A stretch of 14,100 nucleotides of DNA from RGIG464 sp045643185 (GCA_045643185.1 JAZUKH010000126.1:1-14100), one strand, 5' to 3'. Shown: positions 4,626 to 11,766, counted from the stretch's first letter. Made by a program: numbers and translations. The notes: a model not told the origin generated them from the sequence alone.

Positions 4626-6896
4626 TTAATCTCGACGACGACGTCTGATCATCATACCGATCATGCCGCAAAGGCCGAGGAACATACCGACAGGCAACGT
4701 CGTGTTGCGGTACGGCTGGCTTGAGCAGCTATCGGAGACCACGTCGCCTTTTTTCTCAGCGCGTTCATCTGGATCGTAGCCGGGGTTGGGGTTCGTTTTG
4801 CCAGGTTTATCCGGATCAGCCGGATCATCGGGCTCGTTGGGATCGTCCGGTGTGTCGGGATCGTCCGGTGTGTCGGGCGTGACAGGCGTGTCGGGATCGT
4901 CCGGGGTGTCGGGCGTGTCGGGCGTGTCGGGATCGTCCGGCGTGTCAGGCGTATCGGGCGTATCAGGCGTGTCGGGCGAGTCGCAGACGCCGTCTTCATC
5001 GATCTGGCCGTCACAGTCATTATCTTGGTTGTCGCAGATCTCGGTGGTTGGCTGGCAACAGACACCGCCTTCATCGACTTGACCGTTGCAGTTGTTGTCT
5101 TGGCCGTCACAGACCTCGGGGGCGTTCTGACAGGCTTTGCCAAACGGACCACCAAAGCGGAAGGTCGAATAATACGGGTTGTCGCCCCATCCATAAGCAT
5201 CGCCCAGGGGCGCGCCTTCGAGACGGTCAAAGCCGCTGCCGTTGAAGGTATAGCAGAGAGCGTTGGTCGAGTTTCTGCCGCAGACGTCCATTTTGCCATC
5301 GCCGTTGACATCGCCAATATGCAGTGTGCGATAGACATTGCCTTTGTTGCCGCCGTTGGTATTGCTGAATCCGTCGATCTGGTAGGTCGTGCCGTCAAAG
5401 CCAGACCCCGTCGAGAGGTAGCACAGCATGCCGGCTATGGCGCGGGCACAGACGTCGTCTTTGCCATCGCCATTCAGGTCACCAAACTGGATCGTCGAAT
5501 AGAATTCGTCTTTTGCCCAGCCCTGGTCGTCAGACCATGCCGGTCCACGGATCGCATCGCTCCAGCCCGTGCCGGTCGAAAGATGGCAGACGAGTCCGTT
5601 GGCATCACGACCGCACACGTCGGCTTTGTGGTCGCCGTTGATATCGGGCATGCGGATCGTCATGTATTGCGTGGCGTTATCCCACCCTGCGCCATCGCTC
5701 CACGCCGGGCCATCCTCCTGCGCTTCAAAGCCGTTGCCCTTGGAACGCCAGCAACGCCAGCCCGAAATGCCGCGTGCACAAACGTCGGCTTTGCCGTCGC
5801 CGTTAATGTCGCCCATACGGATCGTCGAATAATACTGAACTTGGTCCCAGCCAACGTTGTCGCCCATGTCGCCGGGGCGAACGGGCGTGCCCGAAAATCC
5901 GGAATTGTCGGCCAAATAGCAGCTGAAACCATCCTTGAAGCGGGCACAGAAGTCGTCTTTGCCATCGCCGTTCACGTCCGCAAACTGGATCGTCGAAAAG
6001 TATTTGACGTCATCATACCCATTGCCGTCACTCATGCTCACGACATCGCCAAATTTCGTGAACGACTCGCCGTTGGACGTCCAGCACTGCAGACCGGCAT
6101 CGGCGCGGGCGCAAACATCCGCTTTTCCATCGCCATTGACGTCGGCAAAGCGGATCGTCGAGTAGTTCGACACGTCGTTCCAGGCATTGTCGTCTTTCAA
6201 TTCTGGCAACACGACCGTTTTCGTCGTGATGTCTTTCTTCGGGAAGATGCACTGCAGCCCCTGCGCACCACGAATACAGATCTCGGCCGCGCCGTCGCCG
6301 TTGATGTCCGTATTCTGCGGACCGTAGTTTGAGAACATCGCTAGCGAACCTGCGCCAGAACTGGCTGAACAGGTGTAATTCGCTTTTTGGACGTGACTCC
6401 ACGGCGAATCCGTGCCGCTGCCATAGTTGTTGTAAACTGTGAAATGCAGGTGCTGTCCCGTCGAGCAGCCCGTCGTACCCATCTTGCCAATGACCTGACC
6501 ACATTGCACGGTGTCGCCCATTCCCACGAATTTCTGTGACATGTGCATGTAGATCGTCTGGAGGCCGCCATCGTGTTGAATGGTGACCGAATTGCCGCGT
6601 GCAGCCGGGCAGTTCGCGCACGTGCCGAGCGACGGACTGTATTGACATTGTCCCGCAGCCGCTGATTCGGCGATCACAGTGCCGTCGGCCGCAGCATAGA
6701 TGTCGATATCACCACCGCATGCAATGTCGATCCCGTTATGGAACGAGGCACCGCGCGTGTCATAATCACTTGAGATGTACGTGCAGTTGCTACCTGCCGG
6801 CCAGCTCATGTCTTGGGCTAACACGTCTTGACTTTCGCCTAGCCAAAGACCTGCTAATAAAACGGCCATCAATACGCATTTGTACTGTCTTTTCAT
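4626..6896 (-). CDS. Secreted LytM/M23 metallopeptidase with FG-GAP propeller, MopE motifs and MYXO-CTERM-like anchor
   Basis: The product has 756 residues from the ATG at 6896, with AGAGG (6906-6902) five bases upstream. A signal peptide (1-28) ends VLAQ. The M23 domain (about 30-175) keeps the zinc and catalytic residues: HNGID (His53, Asp57), His118 in YMHM, and QHLHF (His149, His151). It should be an active Zn endopeptidase of peptidoglycan or another Gly-rich or cross-linked substrate. Seven DxNGDGKxDxC-type Ca-binding motifs (starting near 197, 252, 307, 363, 418, 473 and 529, about 55 apart) with paired cysteines form a predicted beta-propeller. Two MopE-like CDxxDNxCxGxxDE motifs (596-610 and 621-635), an Asp/Thr/Pro linker and a tail of Cys, hydrophobic helix and RRRRR (about 724-755) resembling MYXO-CTERM sorting signals follow. 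The propeller probably mediates adhesion. It is monocistronic and divergent from the perR-like gene. Confidence 0.9.
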   Translation of the reverse strand: MKRQYKCVLMAVLLAGLWLGESQDVLAQDMSWPAGSNCTYISSDYDTRGASFHNGIDIACGGDIDIYAAADGTVIAESAAAGQCQYSPSLGTCANCPAARGNSVTIQHDGGLQTIYMHMSQKFVGMGDTVQCGQVIGKMGTTGCSTGQHLHFTVYNNYGSGTDSPWSHVQKANYTCSASSGAGSLAMFSNYGPQNTDINGDGAAEICIRGAQGLQCIFPKKDITTKTVVLPELKDDNAWNDVSNYSTIRFADVNGDGKADVCARADAGLQCWTSNGESFTKFGDVVSMSDGNGYDDVKYFSTIQFADVNGDGKDDFCARFKDGFSCYLADNSGFSGTPVRPGDMGDNVGWDQVQYYSTIRMGDINGDGKADVCARGISGWRCWRSKGNGFEAQEDGPAWSDGAGWDNATQYMTIRMPDINGDHKADVCGRDANGLVCHLSTGTGWSDAIRGPAWSDDQGWAKDEFYSTIQFGDLNGDGKDDVCARAIAGMLCYLSTGSGFDGTTYQIDGFSNTNGGNKGNVYRTLHIGDVNGDGKMDVCGRNSTNALCYTFNGSGFDRLEGAPLGDAYGWGDNPYYSTFRFGGPFGKACQNAPEVCDGQDNNCNGQVDEGGVCCQPTTEICDNQDNDCDGQIDEDGVCDSPDTPDTPDTPDTPDDPDTPDTPDTPDDPDTPVTPDTPDDPDTPDDPNEPDDPADPDKPGKTNPNPGYDPDERAEKKGDVVSDSCSSQPYRNTTLPVGMFLGLCGMIGMMIRRRRRD
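4821..4982 (-). repeat. Coding tandem repeat: Asp-Thr-Pro / Asp-Asp-Pro linker
   Basis: A 9-base-period codon repeat encodes repeated DTP and DDP triplets (about residues 641-690) of the M23 protein. It forms an extended acidic linker between the MopE motifs and the C-terminal anchor. Such a DNA repeat is prone to length change between strains without shifting frame. Confidence 0.85.
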
Positions 6897-6922
6897 CAAA
6901 ACCTCTTTCGTCGTGACAAGTC

Positions 6923-6951
6923 GTCATATCTATTCAACCGCGGTAACTCAA
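6923..6951 (-). promoter_or_regulatory. Candidate promoter of the M23 peptidase gene
   Basis: On the minus strand TTGAGT (6951-6946) and TATGAC (6928-6923) are 17 bases apart, each matching four of six consensus bases. The ATG lies about 27 bases beyond the -10. A weak but well-spaced candidate. Confidence 0.35.
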
Positions 6952-7274
6952 AACACGAAGACGATTTGAAATAGCACTGAATCACCGGGTCGATACCTAC
7001 AAACAAGAAAGAGGTGCGTTGTCCTCTACAAGAATAACGAACCTTGGAGTTATTCTAGCATATTCAGCCGGTGACTCCTAGCTGATTTGTGATTTCACAT
7101 GTAAAGACATGCCAACGATTTTCGACTCAAAACAAATTTTTTTTATCCCCCCTTGTTTTTTCACCTTCACTGCTTAATCTTGCGCGTCGGAGCGGCCGCT
7201 CAACTCAGCACCCCTCAAGGGTGTGAGGTATAACAAATCACTTGATTCCTGATAGAAAACAGGATAAGTTCTCA
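6952..7274. other. Gene-free region between the divergent M23 and perR-like genes
   Basis: No coding sequence is seen. AGAATAAC (7031-7038) and GTTATTCT (7049-7056) form a perfect 8-bp hairpin with a 10-base loop and no T-tract. GAGCGGCCGCTC (7190-7201) is a perfect 12-bp palindrome. TTGATT (7242-7247) followed 17 bases later by TAAGTT (7265-7270) is a poor candidate promoter for the plus-strand operon. Confidence 0.4.
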
Positions 7275-7293
7275 AATAGGAATTAGTCCTATT
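7275..7293 (+). promoter_or_regulatory. 19-bp palindrome, candidate PerR/Fur-type operator
   Basis: AATAGGAATTAGTCCTATT has 7-bp arms (AATAGGA/TCCTATT) around a 5-base centre. It has the length of a classical Fur-family box but not its usual ATAAT sequence. It ends directly before the ribosome-binding site (AGGAGA, 7294-7299) of the perR-like gene, where bound repressor would block the transcript start, so autoregulation of the perR-rubrerythrin operon is likely. Binding is inferred from position and symmetry. Confidence 0.5.
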
Positions 7294-7303
7294 AGGAGAT
7301 TCA

Positions 7304-7687
7304 ATGGAGACACGAAAAACGATTCAAATGGATCTGGTACTTCAGACAGTACGGGCACTTCATGGCCATGTCACGGCAGACGAAGTTTACGCGGTGATCC
7401 ATCGTCAACAACCGACCGTCAGCAAGGGGACTGTCTATCGGAATCTAAGCAAACTGGTAGAGATGGGGGAAATAAAACGGGTCGAAATTCCGGATGGACC
7501 AGATCGATTCGATTTCACAACCAAAGAACATTATCACGTGTGCTGCATCTGCTGTCATAAGGTCTTCGACGTCGATATGGAAGCGATCTCGGATCTGAAA
7601 GACAGGATTCGCGATACACACGGAATACAGTTCCTAGACTACGATATTTTGTTTAAGGGAATATGTCCCGAATGTCAGATGAAATGA
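7304..7687 (+). CDS. perR: PerR-like peroxide-sensing repressor (Fur family)
   Basis: The product has 127 residues; the ATG at 7304 has AGGAGA five bases upstream. An N-terminal winged helix (SKGTVYRNLSKLVEMGEI, about 40-57) is followed by the metal-binding dimer domain. The residues equivalent to the five regulatory metal ligands of Bacillus PerR are all present: His22, Asp70 (in RFDF), His76, His78 and Asp89. The structural zinc site is Cys81/Cys84 and Cys121/Cys124. The Asp at position 70 favours PerR over Fur. The protein lacks roughly the first 20 residues of Bacillus PerR, as some short clostridial forms do, and has two extra cysteines (80 and 83) beside the zinc site. It would repress the downstream rubrerythrin fusion until Fe-catalysed oxidation of a ligand His releases DNA. 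Ligand equivalence comes from a by-eye alignment. Confidence 0.85.
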   Translation: METRKTIQMDLVLQTVRALHGHVTADEVYAVIHRQQPTVSKGTVYRNLSKLVEMGEIKRVEIPDGPDRFDFTTKEHYHVCCICCHKVFDVDMEAISDLKDRIRDTHGIQFLDYDILFKGICPECQMK

Positions 7688-7715
7688 CAATATAGAATGA
7701 TAAGGAGAGGAGATT

Positions 7716-8996
7716 ATGAATACGAAAGCGATGTATAAATTGACTTATGGTGTGTTTGTTTTGACGAGCAAAGATGGAGACAAACACAACGGCTGTATTA
7801 TCAACACTGCGATCCAGGCTGCTTCTAGCCCTAATCAGCTGAGTATTTGTGTCAACAAGGCCAATCTAACGCATGATATGATCTTGAAGACTGGTGAGTT
7901 TAACGTTTCGGTCATTGCTCAGGATGCCAGTTTTGAACTATTCAAACATTTTGGTTTTCAGAGTGGGCGTAACGTGAACAAATTTGAGAATAATGCCGCG
8001 TGCGTCAAGGCCGCCAACGGTCTGTATTACGTGATAGCAGGCACCAACGCCTACCTTTCCGTCAAAGTGACCAAAACGGAAGATCTTGGGTCGCACACGA
8101 TGTTCATCGGTGAGGTCACCGAGATGGAGGTCTTGCGGGACGTGCCGTCTGCGACGTACGAGTATTATTTGAATAACATTAAACCGAAACCGCAGCCAGT
8201 GGGCACGACACCTGACGGTCAGACGATCTGGCGCTGCACTATCTGCGGCTATGAGTATGTCGGCGAAGAGTTGCCCGAAGACTATATTTGTCCGATCTGT
8301 AAGCATCCCGCCTCGGATTTTGAAAAAGTGGTCAAAGTTGCCACGAACAACGCGGCAATGAATAACAACAATGCTGAATTATCAGCCAATGCGAAGGAGA
8401 ATGAAAAAATGGCTAAATGGGTCTGTCCTGTTTGTGGTTATGTGCATGAAGGTTCCGAACCGCCTGCTGAATGCCCCGTGTGTCACGTGAAGGGCTCGAC
8501 TTTCAAAAAAGTTGAAGGCGAAATGAAACTTGCCGCTGAACACAATTATGGCGTGTATGCTCAAACTGTAAAAAATAACGACGCGATCTCTGCTGAAGAT
8601 AAAAAATATATCTTTGAACAGCTGATGGCGAACTTCCAGGGCGAATGTGCCGAAGTCGGTATGTATCTTTGCATGGCGCGTATCGCCCATCGCGAGGGTT
8701 ATCCTGAGATCGGCCTTTACTGGGAAAAAGCCGCGCACGAAGAAGCCGAACATGCTGCGAAATTTGCAGAACTGCTCGGTGAAGATCTCGAACCCAAGAT
8801 GAAAGCGACGACAAAAGACAACCTAAAATGGCGCGTTGACTGCGAATTTGGCGCCACTCAGGGCAAATTTGACCTCGCCATGTGCGCAAAGAAAAACGGT
8901 CTCGATGCCATCCATGACACGGTTCATGAAATGGCTCGTGACGAAGCCAGACATGGCAAAGCGCTCAAAGGCCTTCTCGAGAGATACTTTAAGTAG
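7716..8996 (+). CDS. Fusion of flavin reductase, two rubredoxins and rubrerythrin: probable NAD(P)H peroxidase
   Basis: A 426-residue protein with a strong ribosome-binding site (AGGAGAGGAG, 7703-7712), 28 bases after the perR-like stop, so same operon. Domains: FMN-binding flavin reductase-like (about 1-155); rubredoxin 1 with Cys174/177 and Cys192/195; an Asn/Ala-rich linker (205-231); rubredoxin 2 with Cys237/240 and Cys253/256; rubrerythrin four-helix di-iron domain (about 275-426) with Glu310, Glu313, E343xxH346, Glu377 and E410xxH413. Modules 1-2 equal high-molecular-weight rubredoxin (Hrb); modules 3-4 equal reverse rubrerythrin, with its rubredoxin at the N-terminus. One chain therefore holds the path NAD(P)H, flavin, rubredoxin Fe, di-iron, H2O2, in the cytoplasm. 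An internal ATG with its own ribosome-binding site (8409) could also give free reverse rubrerythrin. Expected to be induced by peroxide through PerR. Confidence 0.92.
   Translation: MNTKAMYKLTYGVFVLTSKDGDKHNGCIINTAIQAASSPNQLSICVNKANLTHDMILKTGEFNVSVIAQDASFELFKHFGFQSGRNVNKFENNAACVKAANGLYYVIAGTNAYLSVKVTKTEDLGSHTMFIGEVTEMEVLRDVPSATYEYYLNNIKPKPQPVGTTPDGQTIWRCTICGYEYVGEELPEDYICPICKHPASDFEKVVKVATNNAAMNNNNAELSANAKENEKMAKWVCPVCGYVHEGSEPPAECPVCHVKGSTFKKVEGEMKLAAEHNYGVYAQTVKNNDAISAEDKKYIFEQLMANFQGECAEVGMYLCMARIAHREGYPEIGLYWEKAAHEEAEHAAKFAELLGEDLEPKMKATTKDNLKWRVDCEFGATQGKFDLAMCAKKNGLDAIHDTVHEMARDEARHGKALKGLLERYFK
8396..8411 (+). promoter_or_regulatory. Internal ribosome-binding site and ATG within the fusion gene
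   Basis: AGGAGA (8395-8400) precedes an in-frame ATG (8409-8411, Met232) by eight bases, exactly at the first residue of the reverse rubrerythrin half (MAKWVCPVCGY). This is what a former gene start would look like after fusion with the upstream Hrb gene, and it could still start a 195-residue protein ending at 8996. Confidence 0.5.
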
Positions 8997-9017
8997 TCGA
9001 AGCGTTTGATCAAGGAT

Positions 9018-9045
9018 CCCGTGTCCCTTTGGGACGCGGGAATTT
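9018..9045 (+). terminator. Intrinsic terminator after the rubrerythrin fusion
   Basis: CCCG and GTCCC (9018-9027) pair with GGGAC and CGGG (9031-9040) around a TTT loop, with one T-G mismatch position, giving a strong GC stem. Only AATTTC follows, so the U-tract is weak. It lies about 20 bases past the stop codon. Confidence 0.6.
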
Positions 9046-9070
9046 CAACGGTTTGATTTCCTATTTAATC

Positions 9071-9109
9071 ACACAAACCGCGTGCTTTTTTATCGGCGTT
9101 TGTGTTTTT
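9071..9109 (+). terminator. Second terminator, between convergent operons
   Basis: ACACAAAC (9071-9078) pairs with GTTTGTGT (9098-9105), and further Ts run to 9109. It backs up the first terminator for the plus-strand operon. The same stem, 12-16 bases past the pncB stop, could end the minus-strand operon too, although that side has no T-tract. Confidence 0.65.
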
Positions 9110-9120
9110 CGTTTGTCTGA

Positions 9121-10326
9121 TCAAGGTCGATCTGTGCGTTCGCGATCAAGTCTGAATTCGACGGATCGTTTTAGATATTCGAGGTATTTGTCGTCACGGC
9201 ACATCGCCTTGCCTGGGGTGTCTGAGAGTTTCGCCACCGGCCGTCCATTGACATATTGTAATTTAATGACGATGTTGAGAGCCGGTTTTTCGGTATCATT
9301 GGAGCAGAACGTGCCGATGCCGAACGACACTTTGGCGCGTTCACAGAAATGGTCGTAGAGTTTTTGCGCTCTGTCAAAGTCGAGGCTGTCGCTGAAAAGC
9401 AGCGTCTTTGTTTTGGGATCGATGCCGTATTTTTTATAATGCTCGATGATCTTCTCGCCCCACGTGTATGGATCGCCGCTGTCGTGTCGCACGCCGGTAT
9501 AATTATTCACATTGGAGCGAGAGAAATCGAGTAAAAATAGATCGGTCGTCAGCGTGTCCGTCAGGGCTGTGCCGTTGTCACCATCGTATTCAGCATACCA
9601 GTCTTTCATAGCATAGTAGTTGGTGTAGGCCAGCGGGATCGAGTCGATGCCTTGATACATCTGTACAAATTCGTGTGCGTAAGTGCCGACGGGCAGCAAA
9701 TTGTATTTCATGGCAAGATAGACGTTCGACGTGCCGATGCAATTCTTTGTTTCGGACGTCAGGCGGTGAACGACCACGTCTTCCCATTCGCGCGAAAGAC
9801 GACGTCTGCAACCGAATTCTGCGAATTTAAATGTATAAGTGCCGTCGTTGAAGGCCACTATCTTTTTGTTGAGGCGTTCTTCTGCTGAGGCACGAAGTTT
9901 ATCGTAATCGTACGTCATGCGGAAATAGACTTCGTTGATAATTTCGAGAAGATATATTTCAAACTGCATGGCCGAAAACATTGGTCCGTGCACGATCACG
10001 TCTAGTTCGCCGTTGTCGTGACGAATGACTTTGACGTAGTCGCGAAGCGGATGCCAGATGCGCAGGAATTCAACAAAGTCGTCTTTGATAAAACGAATGG
10101 AGCGAAGATAGTCGAGTTCATCTTTATTGAATTGAAGCGTGCACAAATGATCGATCTGTGCATTGATTTCATCGACGATTTCCTGTGAAAAGGTTACGCC
10201 CTCATTGCGGCATTTAAAATAATATTCGCCAGTCAGGTCGGTGTGTTTGTGAAAAATGACCTGATTCATATTAAATTTATATAAATCAGTGTCGAGAAGC
10301 GAAATAATGATTGGATCAAGTTTCAC
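9121..10326 (-). CDS. pncB: Nicotinate phosphoribosyltransferase
   Basis: A 401-residue protein, the usual length for the E. coli-type enzyme, which it resembles along its whole length. It joins nicotinate to PRPP, with ATP hydrolysis, to form nicotinate mononucleotide, the committing step of the Preiss-Handler NAD salvage route in the cytoplasm. Visible motifs: LLDTDLYK (10-17), FGCRRRLSRE (171-180), GTYAHEF with the His that is autophosphorylated (His218), TGVRHDSGDP (277-286), SFGIGTF (334-340) and VAKLSDTPGK (364-373). Translation starts at GTG (10326) with GGAA six bases upstream; no ATG is nearby. The gene begins 11 bases after the PRPP-synthetase-like stop and is the last in the operon. 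The assignment is firm. Confidence 0.97.
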   Translation of the reverse strand: MKLDPIIISLLDTDLYKFNMNQVIFHKHTDLTGEYYFKCRNEGVTFSQEIVDEINAQIDHLCTLQFNKDELDYLRSIRFIKDDFVEFLRIWHPLRDYVKVIRHDNGELDVIVHGPMFSAMQFEIYLLEIINEVYFRMTYDYDKLRASAEERLNKKIVAFNDGTYTFKFAEFGCRRRLSREWEDVVVHRLTSETKNCIGTSNVYLAMKYNLLPVGTYAHEFVQMYQGIDSIPLAYTNYYAMKDWYAEYDGDNGTALTDTLTTDLFLLDFSRSNVNNYTGVRHDSGDPYTWGEKIIEHYKKYGIDPKTKTLLFSDSLDFDRAQKLYDHFCERAKVSFGIGTFCSNDTEKPALNIVIKLQYVNGRPVAKLSDTPGKAMCRDDKYLEYLKRSVEFRLDRERTDRP

Positions 10327-10337
10327 GTCAACTTCCT

Positions 10338-11141
10338 TTATACATGATAAATGATTTCAATATTGGGATGTGACTTCGTGAGCAGGCTGTCGGTCGTAAA
10401 CAGGCGTTTGATGAGTCCCGAGGACAGCAGTTCGCGGTCAAGCACAGTGTTTTCGCAGTGAGAAACAAAGACATATATATCGGCAGCGTCGAGTGCTTTT
10501 AGTTTTTGGGCGCTGTGGAAGAGCGTGTCGCCCTTTGAACAGATGTCGTCGATGATCAAGATGCGTCGTCCGTGTATCTTGTCAACGTCGCCGACGATAT
10601 TAAAATCGACGATCCGTCCCGTGGCCCAGTCGCGCTGCTTAATGCCGTAAATGCAGGGGGCGTCGACCATGGAGGCATAGCGTTTCATGGCGCCCTCGTC
10701 GGGACAAAAGAGGAGCAGGTCGTGTGCGCCGATACGTTCGATCACCTTGTCAATTGCCGGTTTGGGCATGCGCACGACGATGCGATCGATCAATGCCTCA
10801 CTGATCTTGGAATGCGGGTCAAAGACCGTCACCGAGGCAAAGTGCAGAGCGTTGATCAGCTCCGAAAAGTATTTGAGCGTGAACACGTCGTCGTCGGCTT
10901 CGACACGGTCTTGACGCGCGTTAGGCACGAACGGCATATTCAGGTGGATGCGCTGCACGCCATGTTCCTGAAGGTGGCGCGTAATATAGATGAGCGCCAT
11001 GATCTCGAGATCCGTTTCGTAATTCCACGTGATCGTCGCCGAACGTTCCTGCGTGTAATCGCGTGCCACGAATTCACGGATCTTGAGTGTGCCATCCGTA
11101 AAATGTTGCAGAGTCAATGCATGACCATCAAGTTTTAGCAA
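10338..11141 (-). CDS. prs: Short PRPP-synthetase-like pyrophosphokinase
   Basis: The product has 267 residues, against about 315 for housekeeping PRPP synthetase; the missing part is mostly N-terminal. It starts at TTG (11141), strongly supported by GGAGG (11152-11148) six bases upstream. Retained elements: HFTDGTLKI (13-21), NARQDR (74-79, ATP binding), DPHS with the metal-binding His (108-111), the flexible-loop Lys168 and Arg170 (IKQRDWATG), and the PRPP loop IIDDICSKGDT (196-206). These match transfer of pyrophosphate from ATP to ribose 5-phosphate. Lying between pncA and pncB, it would supply PRPP for nicotinate salvage. Short relatives in phage NAD-repair pathways (NARP1) instead phosphorylate ADP-ribose, so the true substrate is open. 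The symbol is by fold, not proven activity. Confidence 0.85.
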   Translation of the reverse strand: MLKLDGHALTLQHFTDGTLKIREFVARDYTQERSATITWNYETDLEIMALIYITRHLQEHGVQRIHLNMPFVPNARQDRVEADDDVFTLKYFSELINALHFASVTVFDPHSKISEALIDRIVVRMPKPAIDKVIERIGAHDLLLFCPDEGAMKRYASMVDAPCIYGIKQRDWATGRIVDFNIVGDVDKIHGRRILIIDDICSKGDTLFHSAQKLKALDAADIYVFVSHCENTVLDRELLSSGLIKRLFTTDSLLTKSHPNIEIIYHV

Positions 11142-11175
11142 AGTCGTCCTCCAACTTGTTGCAAGCTAATGCAGA

Positions 11176-11700
11176 TTAAATCACGTTGATCTGGCACATG
11201 CGCATGGTGGTGAGCGCCGCCTCGTGGGAAGCCGGCGTCACGCCAGCACAGCAGGACGCGTCGACCGATATGTCGTTCTCATAAAAGCTGGCTTTGAGCA
11301 GCAACGCGTTGGAGACGACGCAGATGTCGGTGCAGAGCCCGATCAGTTCGATGCTGAAATCGTCGTCGCCCACAGCTTCGTCGATCTCAATGGGCAGGTC
11401 GAGGCTGCCGAACGACGGCTTTTCAATGACTGAGTGCTGCTTTTTGGACAGCGCTTCGGCCACGGCGTCGTTGAGTTTCCAGCCGTCGGTGCCCTTAATG
11501 CAGTGTTTTACGGGCAGCTTTTTGCCTTCTGCTGTTTCGAGATAATCGGCTTCGTGCGTATCGAGCGTTACGAAGATCAAGCCTTTGAACTCGTTGATCT
11601 TTTTCACGACGTTAGGCACGATGGCGGCGGCTTCAGCAGTGCCGAGCGCGCCATCGACAAAGTCTTTTTGCATATCAACGACAACAAGTATTTTTTTCAT
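11176..11700 (-). CDS. pncA: Nicotinamidase (isochorismatase-like cysteine hydrolase)
   Basis: The product has 174 residues from the ATG at 11700 (GGAG about ten bases upstream; a TTG further up at 11721 is less likely). It hydrolyses nicotinamide to nicotinate and ammonia. By alignment with mycobacterial PncA the catalytic triad is Asp9 (VVDMQKDF), Lys94 (EKPSF) and Cys127 (LCTDIC), and metal ligands are Asp47, His49 and His66 (DTHE and VKHC). The isochorismatase fold spans the whole chain. It is the first gene of a minus-strand operon, with the next gene's ribosome-binding site in the 34-base gap. The product of PncA is the substrate of PncB two genes downstream, which supports the specific assignment over other isochorismatase-fold hydrolases. 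Confidence 0.92.
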   Translation of the reverse strand: MKKILVVVDMQKDFVDGALGTAEAAAIVPNVVKKINEFKGLIFVTLDTHEADYLETAEGKKLPVKHCIKGTDGWKLNDAVAEALSKKQHSVIEKPSFGSLDLPIEIDEAVGDDDFSIELIGLCTDICVVSNALLLKASFYENDISVDASCCAGVTPASHEAALTTMRMCQINVI

Positions 11701-11732
11701 AATGATCGATCTCCTGTTCAATTCGGTTAATA

Positions 11733-11755
11733 AATGATGACTTAATTAAATCATT
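11733..11755 (-). promoter_or_regulatory. Inverted repeat upstream of pncA, possible operator
   Basis: AATGAT (11733-11738) and ATCATT (11750-11755) are separated by 11 bases that include the 8-bp palindrome TTAATTAA. It lies 33 bases upstream of the pncA ATG, where a repressor of the NAD-salvage operon could bind. It does not resemble the NrtR box as I recall it. No clear -35/-10 pair was found around it. Confidence 0.35.
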
Positions 11756-11766
11756 ATTTTTGGGAG

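Noticed and set aside
5025..6332. 435-residue plus-strand open frame opposite the M23 peptidase gene
   Set aside because: It is a shadow of the periodic FG-GAP coding repeats: the product is a repetitive Ala/Val-rich sequence with no domain, and the minus-strand protein has clear catalytic motifs.
10572..11138. 188-residue plus-strand open frame opposite the PRPP-synthetase-like gene
   Set aside because: It is antisense to a gene with conserved NARQDR and PRPP-loop motifs, and shows no recognisable domain.
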